Assembly (NCBI GenBank): GCA_964419335.1
Contig: CAYQOX010000024.1
Coordinates: 3,882 to 67,881 of the forward strand
Length of the DNA: 64,000 bases
DNA from: CAYQOX01 sp964419335
GTDB taxonomy: Bacteria; Hinthialibacterota; Hinthialibacteria; Hinthialibacterales; Hinthialibacteraceae
Direction of reading: 5' to 3'
Shown one piece after another: positions 34,097-43,718 of the stretch (positions are counted from its first letter, which is position 1; each line of letters starts with the position of its first letter). A program made the translations under genes and the position numbers. Below the pieces are notes generated by a model, which ran no database searches, was not told where the DNA came from, and worked only from the letters and a program-made list of their open reading frames with translations.

Positions 34097-37000
34097 CTAT
34101 TCAGTTTCAATTACGAATGCTTCCTTCTCATTTTTATGTTTTACATGAATCAATAAAGCCTTATGTTCAGAATCGTATTTCCACCCATAATCCTGTTCAA
34201 AGAGTGAATCTCGTTGCGGTAGGGATGGCTGATTGTTGAGCACACGTTTGGGCGCCTTTTCCATCGGCGCAATCAGAATTTCCGTAAGCCGGCCTTCTTT
34301 CGATTCTACCTTGAAAACAATCTCGCCATCTTTTGCCTTCACGTCATTGATATCTGCATTCGCGCTAATGCGGGTAGCCTCGGGGGTTCGCTCTTCGACA
34401 AACGCCGTGCGAATATTGAAACTGTTTCCCTTTAACGCATGCAGGTTGGTCATGATATTCTCAGGATTGATATACGCACCGTGCGCGGTGAGAAAGTAAT
34501 CCCCATAACTATCAGGCAAAGTCCCCACATAGGGGCCTTCGGTCAATAGTTGATACAAGGCGCTGGTGGTAATCCCTTCTGCCAGTTTACGCCAGTCGTG
34601 GCTCTCGTCGAACACCGCGAGTTCCTGTAAAGCATACGCATAAACCAATCCGCACCATTGCACCGGTACCCCGCGCCACGTGTGGGTAAAGAAAGTCGCC
34701 CCAAAAATCGGAATCGTGGCATACATTTGCAAAGGACGCTCTTGGAGATACCACAGATAATGAAACCCAATCCCGGTGCGCGCCCAATAGCGGGCATAAT
34801 CGAGGTAGGCCGGCTCCCCGGTAATGCGGTAAGCGTCCAGATTGGCACGCGCGGCCTGAGCGGATACCATAATATCCGCCGAAGCCAGAGGACACTCCCA
34901 CCCCTGGGCCCCGCGCGGCACGCTTCTACGGTTAAGCGCTTCCAGGCTCTTTAAACCGGTTTGCGTAGCAACCGGATCGGCGGTGATGCGGGCCAGGCGC
35001 ATAAGCCGCATGGCGGTGGGCGAGATGGTGCCCGACACCACCTCGCCTTCTTCGCCCAAGCCTTCTTGCTGTTCCCGATAGATATGGAATCCCCAGCTGC
35101 CATCTTCGTTTTGGTTTTGCTTATGGCGTTGGGCTTCTTCATGCCATGAGGATAGCCAAAAATCACTCACTCCCCAAAAAAACGCCGGTTCGAAGGTCAT
35201 CACATGACATCCCGCGCTGTTGCCCAATCCTTTCGCCCCATAGCGATCAAGAATCGTCTCATACACGGTTTGGATTCGGTTATCCAGTTCCTCGTTGGGC
35301 GGAGTTACTGCTAAGAATTGATCCATTTTCAATAACGCCAACATTCCCCCGGATGGATACGGCGACCATCCCACACAGTGTCCCCAGCCTTTCTCTTCTT
35401 CATCCCAACAAGTGGTCATATAGGCTTCGCGGCTCATCTCAATCGATTCTCGGTAGGAGCGTGGCTCTGGCAAAGGGTCAGGAAGTGACCCTTCATGATA
35501 AAACGCATTCCAAGCATCCACCGCATCGTTGGGATCATTGCTTTCTGTTATGTAAATAAAACTTTCAAGCACCATCGCTTCGTCTTTCTCTAATGCGAAG
35601 GGCTTGTAAGCGATTTCCTGATTCTCCCGGACATAATCGGGCACGCTTGGAGCGAATAAGCCCAAGAGATGATTCTCCTGCTTTTCTAAACGATTAGGAA
35701 CCGCGAATTTTGGCGAGGGATTATGATAACCTTCCGCCCAAGACGCATTGGGTGGCCACATCATCGAGATCAGCCGGTGATCATAAGTCAGCGCCATAAG
35801 GGGAATCGTCACTTTATAGGGATGGGGCATATAGTGATCTCGTACTGGCGGATGGGCGGCTTCGGTGCTGGATGAAACCGCGGCTGTATCAAGATATTCC
35901 ACCCCGGGAAAGATCGCCAAGTCCTTTTCACGTCCAAAACTTTTTTCCCCGATATAGAGCTCAGGTCCGGAAAAGTGCAAGACCTCCGCCGGGTGATCGC
36001 AGGCAATGGAGGAGTGGATACTCAAGGCCGACTTGGGGGAGTCGTGCCGCACCAGGTCTTGCGAAAAACTCCACGTTCGACCATCGCGGTCCTCGATGCG
36101 TGAGCGGAGATGATAGGAGCCCTCGGTTTTCTTGTGCAGTTTTGGTGTAATGGGCAGCCATTGCTCGGTCCCATCTTCACACTGCACCACAAGTTTTCCC
36201 GCCCGGGGAATCCAAGCCAGATCGTTCCAATCATCCTCTTGTTTGATTTGCAGGCGAATGGGGCCAATTTCATCTTCGATGGCATAGAATTGGGCTTGCC
36301 AGTCGCGGGCTTCCAGGGTGGCACGGGGTTTATCGAGTTTAGAAATTTGTACTAAGGTTGTGAGCCTTCTCTGCGTTGTTTCTGCTTTATCTTTTTTGGA
36401 TTTTTCCTCCCATTCCAATTGCACCGGAAACAGGCCTTCTTCTCGCCCTGGAATCTCCCATCGCAGGGATTGTTCGCTTTCAGCCTCGAGCGTGATGGTT
36501 TTTAATGATTCCTCAACGGAGATTGAGGGAGAAAGAATCTTTAACTCAACGACCCCCTTTGCATCTCCCTGATTTCTAACCGTAGCGTTTAATTTGACCG
36601 TTTCCCCGAGTGATACGAAAGGAGCCTGGGGATTAAACGGACCCACGTTTATATCCGCTCCTCCAAAGTTGAAAATATGGAAATGACGCAGGATTACCTC
36701 GCCCTGAGTATTCAATGGATCTAACCGCAAGCGCTTGATGGTGCCGTCCCAGCGCTCATGGCTTTTCAGGCGCAAAGTATACGTATGAAACTCTCCATCC
36801 ACTTCGACCATGAAGCGCTTACTTTGATCTTCTGTGATAGCCGGTGATTGTTCGCTGCTCCAAAACAATTGCGCTTGAGAGCCTGCCGTGACTTTCATCT
36901 CCATTTGGATGACCGAGTATTGATTCGCGGAAAAATCCAGCGGGTTTGTGAGGATGTATGGATCCGATCCCGTACAAACGATCTTGATTCCCTGATCGGT

Positions 37001-37165
37001 ATCCGTCAGCGGTTTGACATCATGGGTGGGCTGCCAGTCCGCGGCTTGATTAAGGTTGGCCAATTCTTTTTGTTCAGGATACTCATCGCTCAAGGCGAAA
37101 AGACTTGCCGTATAGTGTAATGATAAAAGCAGAGGGATAAGCAAAAAGTATGAGCGTAACTTCAT
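34097..37165 (-). CDS. Large secreted protein with alpha/alpha-barrel region, probably carbohydrate-active
   Basis: 1022 residues with signal peptide 1-24. Residues about 35-170 look like a carbohydrate-binding beta-sandwich (YSVIQMEMKVTAGSQAQLFW, TLRLKSHERWDGTIKRLRLD). A CARDB-like Ig domain follows (VKLNATVRNQGDAKGVVELK). The C-terminal half is helical with repeated Trp/Gly-rich segments (GWGHCVGWSPYPSGGMLALL, QNEDGSWGFHIYR, YLDYARYWARTGIGFHYLW), typical of six-hairpin toroids. I do not recognise the family and see no sure catalytic pair. It is downstream of a terminator and faces asnB on the same strand 64 bp away. A role in glycan turnover is inferred from fold and neighbours. Confidence 0.75.
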   Translation of the reverse strand: MKLRSYFLLIPLLLSLHYTASLFALSDEYPEQKELANLNQAADWQPTHDVKPLTDTDQGIKIVCTGSDPYILTNPLDFSANQYSVIQMEMKVTAGSQAQLFWSSEQSPAITEDQSKRFMVEVDGEFHTYTLRLKSHERWDGTIKRLRLDPLNTQGEVILRHFHIFNFGGADINVGPFNPQAPFVSLGETVKLNATVRNQGDAKGVVELKILSPSISVEESLKTITLEAESEQSLRWEIPGREEGLFPVQLEWEEKSKKDKAETTQRRLTTLVQISKLDKPRATLEARDWQAQFYAIEDEIGPIRLQIKQEDDWNDLAWIPRAGKLVVQCEDGTEQWLPITPKLHKKTEGSYHLRSRIEDRDGRTWSFSQDLVRHDSPKSALSIHSSIACDHPAEVLHFSGPELYIGEKSFGREKDLAIFPGVEYLDTAAVSSSTEAAHPPVRDHYMPHPYKVTIPLMALTYDHRLISMMWPPNASWAEGYHNPSPKFAVPNRLEKQENHLLGLFAPSVPDYVRENQEIAYKPFALEKDEAMVLESFIYITESNDPNDAVDAWNAFYHEGSLPDPLPEPRSYRESIEMSREAYMTTCWDEEEKGWGHCVGWSPYPSGGMLALLKMDQFLAVTPPNEELDNRIQTVYETILDRYGAKGLGNSAGCHVMTFEPAFFWGVSDFWLSSWHEEAQRHKQNQNEDGSWGFHIYREQQEGLGEEGEVVSGTISPTAMRLMRLARITADPVATQTGLKSLEALNRRSVPRGAQGWECPLASADIMVSAQAARANLDAYRITGEPAYLDYARYWARTGIGFHYLWYLQERPLQMYATIPIFGATFFTHTWRGVPVQWCGLVYAYALQELAVFDESHDWRKLAEGITTSALYQLLTEGPYVGTLPDSYGDYFLTAHGAYINPENIMTNLHALKGNSFNIRTAFVEERTPEATRISANADINDVKAKDGEIVFKVESKEGRLTEILIAPMEKAPKRVLNNQPSLPQRDSLFEQDYGWKYDSEHKALLIHVKHKNEKEAFVIETE

Positions 37166-37233
37166 GATGCTTTGTTTCTCCTAATCCTCGAAAACATGAT
37201 ATTTATCTCAACAAGATTACCGTGGCTTAGGCG

Positions 37234-37269
37234 AAAAAAAAACCGCTCGGGAGGGGGTCCCGAACGGTT
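37234..37269 (-). terminator. Strong Rho-independent terminator (- strand)
   Basis: On the - strand: stem AACCGTTCGGGA (37269-37258) / TCCCGAGCGGTT (37252-37241) with one mismatch, loop CCCCC, then nine T (37242-37234). It ends the sulfatase/small-gene transcript. Confidence 0.88.
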
Positions 37270-37293
37270 TAAGGGCTTTTTAAGCGTTGATCC

Positions 37294-37472
37294 CTATTTT
37301 GTACTTTCCTCTTTGTCTTTCTCCGATTCGGATTGTTTATGATTTCCTTGCGGAGAAAAGCCTTTGATGGGCATTTTTGGCCTGGGAGTCATTGGATCTG
37401 TATTGACTCCGCCTCTGCGCACAGAGGCCCTTCCTGGAACATACTGAAATATTGGGTCTTATTTTTACTCAT
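37294..37472 (-). pseudogene. Small gene after the sulfatase, apparently frameshifted
   Basis: ATG 37472 with GGAG 10 bp upstream starts MSKNK, but that frame stops after 27 codons. One base away, a longer frame gives PIFQYVPGRASVRRGGVNTD, then PMTPRPKMPIKGFSPQGNHK and a Ser/Glu/Lys tail ending at a TAG (37294-37296), just before the strong terminator. The coherent second frame and operon position suggest a real protein of about 58 residues with one indel near codon 5. It is unrecognised. Confidence 0.4.
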
Positions 37473-37486
37473 GGGTTTAGATCTCC

Positions 37487-39259
37487 TTACCCCTTCACGC
37501 GGCGGACTTTCACTGCTTTAAGATCCATCACCATTTCGCCGGGCTTGCTCAGGGCTTTCACGCGTAATTGAGTCTTTCCCTTCGGTAGTTGCATGCGCCC
37601 TAGTTTTAAGGGAGCCCATTCCTTTTCATACACTTCCTTCCGCGGGACGCGATCGGGACTAGGCAAGGGCTCGGGATCATGCGCTTTCTCGACAGTTCCC
37701 TCAAGCTGGGCATCCGCCGCTTCAACTCGGATTTTTGCACCGACATCCTCCTCGGCGCAGATGTACATCAGGGTGATTTCATACTCCCCCGGGCAAACCA
37801 CATCGATTTCCCAATAGGGATAAGCCTCAGTATCAGTCCATCCAGTCACCCAATCGTTCGCCCAGCCAGAAGGCCCATCATAGCGGATGCCCTGATTCTT
37901 TTCGGGATGAAGAAAAGCCTCATGTCCGGGCATGACCACTTCAGGATGTTCTTCATGGCCTATCGGGATGGGGATCGGATCGAAGCCTTTCTTCGTGACT
38001 TCCTGATACCATTGCTCATAAGCATTTTTTAATTGTTGTAAAAGATCAGGATGCTCAGAAGCCACGTTCTCTTTTTGTTCAGGATCATTCGCCATGTCGT
38101 AGAGTGTCCACTCGCCCCGTTCGAAGACCGCCCGCCAGCGTTGACTGCGCACTGCTCCCCGATTGCCCCAATGGTTGAAGATCAAACGCTCTGGCCAATC
38201 CTCCGCTTGCTCCAGAAGCAAAGGCGCAAGAGTTACGCCATCTAATGGAAGTGTATCCGGCATGGGAATATCGCAGAGATCAACCAGCGTGGGCAGGAGA
38301 TCAATATGGGCGGCGATCGGCTCAACGACAGTTCCCGCCTCAATGGTTCCCGGCCAGCGCACAAAGAGCGGTACCCGCACGCCACCCTCATGAGTACTTC
38401 CCTTGCGGCCTTTCATGTTTCCATTGTAACGGTCGGAATTAGGGCCGTTATCGGTGAGGAAGAGAAGGATGGTGTCATCAGTAAGATCCAATTGTTCCAG
38501 GCGGTCTACAATGCGCTTTAAGTTATCGTCAATATTTTCACACATTCCGTAGGCGCAAGCGGTTTTATCATCCAAGCCCCGCTGCTTATATTTATCGAAA
38601 TATTTGTCTGGCACTTGCCAGGGAGAGTGGGGCGCATTATAGGACAGGTAGCAGAAAAAAGGCCGCTCTTGATTTTGATCGATAAACTCCAGCGCCGCAT
38701 CAGTCAAAACATCAGTAATGTAACCCTCGGTTTTCACCATCTCGCCGTTGTGATCCAGGTGGGTATCAAAATAATTATTCCAGTGGCCGGCACAGAAACC
38801 CAAAAATTCTTCAAAACCCTGCCCGTTGGGATGAAAAGGATAATGCGCGCCATTATGCCACTTCCCAAAGCAGCCGGTCTTGTATCCCGCCGCCTGAAAG
38901 ACTTCCCCGAGGGTGACCTCTTCGCTGCGCATGGTTTCCTGGCCCCGAGTCACTCCATGGCTGCCGGTACGCATATGATAACGTCCGCTCAGCAGGCTCG
39001 CACGCGTGGGCGCACATACCGGACTCACATAAAAACGCTCGAACCGCGCCCCGGAATCTCCCAGGAAGTCCATCACCGGCGTGTCAATCTTGCCATTCCC
39101 ATGACTATGAATATCACCCCAGCCTTGATCGTCGGTCATGCAGAGGATGACGTTAGGTTTTCGTGTTTCTTGGGCGTGTAGTGAGCGGTTCAAAGCGATA
39201 TAGGTGCTGCCTGCGCCGATTGCGGATAAAAAATGTCGTCGTGAGATGGTTTTCTTCAT
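37487..39259 (-). CDS. TAT-exported sulfatase with C-terminal beta-domain
   Basis: Start at ATG 39259 (MKKTISRRHFLSAIGAG) with GGGAGGAAAG upstream; an upstream in-frame ATG lacks conservation. SRRHFL is a twin-arginine motif. Metal-binding strand NVILCMTDDQGWGDIH; active site CAPTR at residues 82-86 (Cys82 to formylglycine). After the sulfatase core, the last 130 residues form an extra beta-domain (WEIDVVCPGEYEITLMYICA, GKTQLRVKALSKPGEMVMD), found in many PVC-type arylsulfatases and likely to bind sugar. A small gene and a terminator follow. galT lies 50 bp upstream on the same strand. Confidence 0.92.
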   Translation of the reverse strand: MKKTISRRHFLSAIGAGSTYIALNRSLHAQETRKPNVILCMTDDQGWGDIHSHGNGKIDTPVMDFLGDSGARFERFYVSPVCAPTRASLLSGRYHMRTGSHGVTRGQETMRSEEVTLGEVFQAAGYKTGCFGKWHNGAHYPFHPNGQGFEEFLGFCAGHWNNYFDTHLDHNGEMVKTEGYITDVLTDAALEFIDQNQERPFFCYLSYNAPHSPWQVPDKYFDKYKQRGLDDKTACAYGMCENIDDNLKRIVDRLEQLDLTDDTILLFLTDNGPNSDRYNGNMKGRKGSTHEGGVRVPLFVRWPGTIEAGTVVEPIAAHIDLLPTLVDLCDIPMPDTLPLDGVTLAPLLLEQAEDWPERLIFNHWGNRGAVRSQRWRAVFERGEWTLYDMANDPEQKENVASEHPDLLQQLKNAYEQWYQEVTKKGFDPIPIPIGHEEHPEVVMPGHEAFLHPEKNQGIRYDGPSGWANDWVTGWTDTEAYPYWEIDVVCPGEYEITLMYICAEEDVGAKIRVEAADAQLEGTVEKAHDPEPLPSPDRVPRKEVYEKEWAPLKLGRMQLPKGKTQLRVKALSKPGEMVMDLKAVKVRRVKG

Positions 39260-39309
39260 GGAACTTTCCTCCCATTCTATTTTTCCACCCATGATCCAAG
39301 TGAACCTAT

Positions 39310-40341
39310 CTATGAGCTTGGCGGGGTGATGTCACGCAAAAACGCCGCCGCTTTTTCCGGAGGCGTAGTCTCTACATAGGTTCCTACCCGCAGATACCAA
39401 TCGACGAAACCCGGAGGAATGGGCAGAAACTCAATATGCCAATGATAGTCGAGCGGAACCGTGGCAATATACTCCATCCGCGGAGGATAAACCGGGGCGG
39501 TGTGGATCGTCATAAGAATCCGCCAATCCGGGATGGCCTGTTCCAAACGATAGGCGGTATCCTTGATCATCTCCGCCAAGTCGAGCAGCCGTTTTTCGCC
39601 GCCCACCGTGAAATCCGCATCATGGTGATGGGGGAAAAGATGGACTTCAAAAGGAAAGCGGGAAGCATAAGGGCAATAGGTGATAAATTCATCGGTGACA
39701 TGCACGATGCGTTCTTCGTCCATATTCTCTTGCCGGATCATATCACAAAAAATACAGGTTTCCCGAAAGTTGTAATAGTCCCGCGCGGCATCCAGTTCAT
39801 TCTTAAGCGTAAGGGGTATAATCGCGTTGGCGATAATTTGCGAATGCGGGTGAATCTTCTTTCCCTTTTCACCACAAAACCATTCCCGAAAGATCGAAAA
39901 CGAGCGCATGCGTTGATCTTTGTGCAGATCGTTGAGGCGATCTAAATACGCACGTAGAATAAAGGAAATATGCTCCGTATGCATGCTGAGAAGTGTATCC
40001 TCTTGCTTATCGCTTTCAATCACCAGCTCGTGGGCTCCCAGTCCCTGCATTTTATCATAAATACCGTAGCCTTCGCGTCCCCCCTTGCCTTCCACCCGGT
40101 AGAGAGGGAAACGATTCGCGATGACCCGCACCCGGCACTCTTCTTGATTCGATAAGGTGGCAGAATGGTTCCAGAGCATAACCGCTCCGGTGGCTTCAGG
40201 TTTTTCGAAAACCTTCGAGTAATCCAGAGGCCAATCCTCGATTCGGCTGTTTAACAGCTGCTCGCGTTCAGGATCGTTGGTCAACAGCACCCAGCCTCCA
40301 TGGTGAGCATCTCTACGTAGTTCGGAAAATCGCTGTTTCAT
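39310..40341 (-). CDS. galT: Galactose-1-phosphate uridylyltransferase family (GalT-like)
   Basis: 343-residue HIT-superfamily nucleotidyltransferase. RFSELRRDAHHGGWVLL opens the N-terminal fold. KKIHPHSQIIANAIIP carries the H-P-H-x-Q nucleophile motif (His-Pro-His), CIFCDMI supplies a zinc-type Cys pair and FPFEVHLFPHHHDADF the second His cluster. It catalyses transfer between UDP-glucose and galactose-1-P in the Leloir route, or acts on a related sugar phosphate. Neighbouring polyprenol-sugar and GT-C genes suggest it feeds surface-glycan building. Because ADP-glucose phosphorylases share the motif, the symbol is probable rather than certain. Confidence 0.8.
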   Translation of the reverse strand: MKQRFSELRRDAHHGGWVLLTNDPEREQLLNSRIEDWPLDYSKVFEKPEATGAVMLWNHSATLSNQEECRVRVIANRFPLYRVEGKGGREGYGIYDKMQGLGAHELVIESDKQEDTLLSMHTEHISFILRAYLDRLNDLHKDQRMRSFSIFREWFCGEKGKKIHPHSQIIANAIIPLTLKNELDAARDYYNFRETCIFCDMIRQENMDEERIVHVTDEFITYCPYASRFPFEVHLFPHHHDADFTVGGEKRLLDLAEMIKDTAYRLEQAIPDWRILMTIHTAPVYPPRMEYIATVPLDYHWHIEFLPIPPGFVDWYLRVGTYVETTPPEKAAAFLRDITPPSS

Positions 40342-40374
40342 ACGGCTTGTCCTCTCATTCCATGTATGAAGTGA

Positions 40375-41895
40375 CTACTTCTTGGGTTGATAAAGATAAT
40401 ATCGGCCAATTTGCCTCTGAAGCGAATAATGTTCGCGTAAGGTGTCAATCATTGCTTGACTAAATCGCTCACGATCGATATTTTCCTCTTCCAAATCGAA
40501 GCGCAAGACCACATAGGTGAACTCCCGTTCGCGTATCCTTGCTAAAAGCGTATCTTCATCCCATAACCCTTGTAAATGTAGTTGCGTACAAATAAAAGGC
40601 TCATAGATAGGCGGGTGACCTGCCATTAAGGCCGTACCGGCTAGATCGGAGAGCACGGGTCCTGCCGTTTCTTGTAAGATTCGCTGCACATAACGGCCGG
40701 ATTGGGTATCCTCGCGCGTGGGAGTATAGGCAAACGCCTGCGAGGTATTAGGCCAATGCCAGGTGTTGAACCATTGAAAAACAAAGCCCGCGATCAAAAC
40801 CATTGCGAGCAGGTGCTTTCCTCTGTTCGTGGCTTCTTTTCCATACTCGAGGATATAAGAAAAAACAATACCTACGCCCGCCGCTGAGGCGGTGACCAGC
40901 GAGAAGAAATAATTCGGGGCGGCTCCCACTTTTCCCGAGAAGAGCGCTTCCCCAAAGGCAAAGAGGGAGAACCACGCCAAAGGGGTTACATGCTGATACG
41001 GATAATCTCTGGATTCACGATGGGCGAAGAGAATTCCCAAAGGAACGCATCCAAAAATCGTGTAAAGAAAAACCCAGTGACGGAGAAAATTGAGAAGGTT
41101 TTGTGCCGTGATTTCGTTTTGATTATAGAGGATCAAATGGTTTAGGGCTCTGCCTTGGGAGAGGAGTAATAATAACGAAAAAAGAATGAGAGAGAGAAGA
41201 ATCAAAGAGAGGAGAAAAGTGATAGCCTGTTTTTTCGATTGAGGGTACAGCGAAAAGAAAATAGCCAGCGGGGCTGCGAAGAAAGTCTGCCGCGTAAAGA
41301 GCGCGAGAAGGCATAATCCCAGGGGGATACGCCAGTCTCTTGTATATATAAATACTGTCAATCCGAGGACGGCAAACAAACAACCGACCGAATCCACCCG
41401 GGCATAAGCTCCCCAATCATAGACGTGATAAAAAGATAAAAACACGATCGCGCTGAAAACCGCGCTTAGCCGCTCTCGCGTGTAGTAATAGGTGATGAAC
41501 CCCGCACAACAGGCAATACCCAAACTCGACAGAAAAGACAACAGCCGCGGCCAATGAAAGTTGGGCCCTGTAAAGATAAATTCTGCCGCCAACAGCAAGG
41601 GATAAACCGGCGGGTAATTATCCACCAGATACGGTTCTTCCTCGAGTGGGGCATAGAGCATTTCTCCCTGCGCGAGACGCTGCCCCTGATACACGAGATA
41701 GGCTTCACTATTGTCCTGATCGAAAGGAAATTGTACCAATCTTGTTCCGTGATACCCATAGAGAACCGCATACAATCCCCATCCCGCCAAGAGCAGGGCC
41801 ACCAGAATCTTGGCTTTTTTCGCTACGCTTTGGCTCAGGAAGAACGAAGCACTCTCTCGGCGGACCTGCGTATTCTGAGTAAAGTCATGATCCAT
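40375..41895 (-). CDS. Polytopic GT-C (GT39-type) glycosyltransferase
   Basis: 506 residues with about 10-11 membrane helices. The first extracytoplasmic loop has YLVYQGQRLAQGEMLYAPLEEEPYLVDNYPPVYPLL, whose Y-P-P-x-Y and preceding acidic residues are typical of GT39/GT83 enzymes that take sugar from polyprenyl phosphate. The C-terminus is a soluble tail (EDTQSGRYVQRILQET ... RYYLYQPKK). Its start overlaps the end of the Dpm1-like gene by 61 bp, so the two are co-expressed: the GT2 enzyme makes polyprenyl-P-sugar and this protein uses it outside the membrane. Confidence 0.85.
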   Translation of the reverse strand: MDHDFTQNTQVRRESASFFLSQSVAKKAKILVALLLAGWGLYAVLYGYHGTRLVQFPFDQDNSEAYLVYQGQRLAQGEMLYAPLEEEPYLVDNYPPVYPLLLAAEFIFTGPNFHWPRLLSFLSSLGIACCAGFITYYYTRERLSAVFSAIVFLSFYHVYDWGAYARVDSVGCLFAVLGLTVFIYTRDWRIPLGLCLLALFTRQTFFAAPLAIFFSLYPQSKKQAITFLLSLILLSLILFSLLLLLSQGRALNHLILYNQNEITAQNLLNFLRHWVFLYTIFGCVPLGILFAHRESRDYPYQHVTPLAWFSLFAFGEALFSGKVGAAPNYFFSLVTASAAGVGIVFSYILEYGKEATNRGKHLLAMVLIAGFVFQWFNTWHWPNTSQAFAYTPTREDTQSGRYVQRILQETAGPVLSDLAGTALMAGHPPIYEPFICTQLHLQGLWDEDTLLARIREREFTYVVLRFDLEEENIDRERFSQAMIDTLREHYSLQRQIGRYYLYQPKK

Positions 41896-42563
41896 CGTAC
41901 TATAATTCCCGGAGTGATTTTGGTTTCGCCCGCTCCGCGTTTTCGGTAATAGATCGGCACTTCGATGATACGCGCACCGCGGCGTTTGAGATAGTACAGG
42001 GTTTCCTCGACGATTGATGGACCCGGGGAAATCATCTTATCCCAAGGCAAAGGTTCCAAGGCTTGGCGCCGGTAAACCCGATACCCCGAGGTCGGATCGG
42101 TATAGTTTAATCCGAGAAGCAACACACTAAGAAAGCGCGCGGTTTTACTATTCAGCCAACGGAAAATCCCGAATTCTTCCGTACCTCCACCGGGCATATA
42201 CCGCGAGCCGATCACGAGATCGGCGTTCTCTGAGGCTTCCAGCAGTTGAGGTAAATCCTCAGGATCATGGGATAGATCGGCATCCATTTCCACCACCAGC
42301 CGGCAGGAGGTTTGCGCGGCTTCAGACAATCCTACGATTCCTGCCTTGCCGCGTCCACGATCCCCCTCGCGATGGATCACCCGCACCTTGCCTTCGTATT
42401 GTTTCGCCAGTTCCTCGGCAACCTCACCCGTTCCATCAGGCGAATGATCATCCACAATGAGGACCGAGAGCTCGTAAGGCATGGAAAAGAGTCGTTCGAG
42501 TAAGACCGGCAAATTTTCTCGTTCGTTATACGTGGGTAGAAAAACTAAAATCTCGCTGTTCAT
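41835..42563 (-). CDS. Polyprenol monophosphomannose/glucose synthase (Dpm1-like GT2)
   Basis: Soluble GT2 transferase moving mannose or glucose from a nucleotide sugar to polyprenyl phosphate. It opens MNSEILVFLPTYNERENLPV and has LIVDDHSPDGTGEVA, GRGKAGIVGL, the metal motif EMDADLSHDPEDL and GSRYMPGGGTEEFG. There is no C-terminal membrane pair, as in bacterial Dpm1-type enzymes. The frame is open to 42644, but the conserved start is ATG 42563. It overlaps the following GT-C gene by 61 bp, a classic donor-plus-user pair. Confidence 0.92.
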   Translation of the reverse strand: MNSEILVFLPTYNERENLPVLLERLFSMPYELSVLIVDDHSPDGTGEVAEELAKQYEGKVRVIHREGDRGRGKAGIVGLSEAAQTSCRLVVEMDADLSHDPEDLPQLLEASENADLVIGSRYMPGGGTEEFGIFRWLNSKTARFLSVLLLGLNYTDPTSGYRVYRRQALEPLPWDKMISPGPSIVEETLYYLKRRGARIIEVPIYYRKRGAGETKITPGIIVRWIMTLLRIRRSAERVLRSS

Positions 42564-42678
42564 AGGTAATCTTGATTTTGGATTCGCATATTTTTCGTTA
42601 TCGTTGTAGTATAATAGAGAGAAATTAACTCGTTTGTAAGACACTCACGAACTGAAATTGTAGGGGATAAGGAGAAAG

Positions 42679-43683
42679 ATGAAACAATTTACCACCTTGC
42701 TTGTTGTTCTTAGTACTTTATTTGTCATCTCGTGTGGAGAAGAGTCTTCTGATTCCTCCCTCATCGCCCGAGTCAACGATCATGAGATTGATATGGATGA
42801 ATTGAAAGCCTTGGGCAAGATCGCGCTTTCCAAGTCGGGTGTGAAATTCGATTCAGAAGAAGGGCAGGAACGCTTCAAGGAAATCGCGCCGAATTTATTC
42901 AACACCGTCATCGATATTTATGTTATGAAAGACGCAGCCCGGGAAGAAGGGATCGAACCTTCGGAGGAAGAGTTAGAAACCGAATTTGTGAAAATGAAAG
43001 AGCACCTCAAAAATCAGGGGGCGTATGAACGATTTCTGCAAAACATGGGCTTCGACGAAGAGTCGTTTCGCAAATCCATCCGCGATCATCTGGCTTTGAA
43101 GATTTTGCAATCAGAGAAATTCTTTAGCACGGATTATGAACCCACAGAGCAGGAGATCGAGGATTATTACTATAAAAACCTGGCTCATTACCGCTATCCC
43201 AATCGTTTTCGCTTCAGCCACATCTTCATTGAGGCGGGCAAAGACGAGAGCACGGCGGCTCGGCGGACTGCCAAGGAAAAAGCGATGAATATCCGGGAAC
43301 AAATTGGGGAGAATCCCGAGGAGACTTTTGCTGACTTGGCGCGGAGATACTCCGAAGATCCCTACACCGCCTCGGATGGGGGGGATTTTGGCTTTGTGCT
43401 ACGCCAGGATCCAAAAATTCAAAAAGAATTTTTGGACGCCGCCGCCGATTTACAGGAGGGAGAAGTCAGCGATGTCATCGAAACCGATTTAGGCTATCAC
43501 ATCGTTTGGATGACTGACCGCGAGCAATCCTTGGAAGAAGCAAAGGAGGAAGTTCAAGAAGTTCTCATCAACGACAAACGGAAAGAACAATTTCAACAAT
43601 GGCTTGAACAAAAACGGGAGAAAATGGAGATCGAGCATTTCTTCGATCCTCATTCCTTCACCTTCTCGGATCAAGAATCTTGA
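42679..43683 (+). CDS. Parvulin-type peptidyl-prolyl isomerase lipoprotein (PrsA/SurA-like)
   Basis: Lipobox VISC (Cys19). An N-terminal SurA-like helical domain (about 28-160: VNDHEIDMDELKALGKIALS, EEGIEPSEEELETEFVKMKE) is followed by one parvulin domain (about 168-275) with RFSHIFIEAGKDE, FADLARRYSEDPYTASDGGDFGFV and VIETDLGYHIVWM. It ends in an acidic/basic helix. It would help folding of exported proteins at the cell surface. A ribosome site GGAG lies about 8 bp before the ATG. It starts divergently from the Dpm1-like gene and is followed after 35 bp by a DUF362 gene. Confidence 0.92.
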   Translation: MKQFTTLLVVLSTLFVISCGEESSDSSLIARVNDHEIDMDELKALGKIALSKSGVKFDSEEGQERFKEIAPNLFNTVIDIYVMKDAAREEGIEPSEEELETEFVKMKEHLKNQGAYERFLQNMGFDEESFRKSIRDHLALKILQSEKFFSTDYEPTEQEIEDYYYKNLAHYRYPNRFRFSHIFIEAGKDESTAARRTAKEKAMNIREQIGENPEETFADLARRYSEDPYTASDGGDFGFVLRQDPKIQKEFLDAAADLQEGEVSDVIETDLGYHIVWMTDREQSLEEAKEEVQEVLINDKRKEQFQQWLEQKREKMEIEHFFDPHSFTFSDQES

Positions 43684-43718
43684 TCCGCTTTTAAGAAACC
43701 AAAGAGAGGGAGGCTCGT

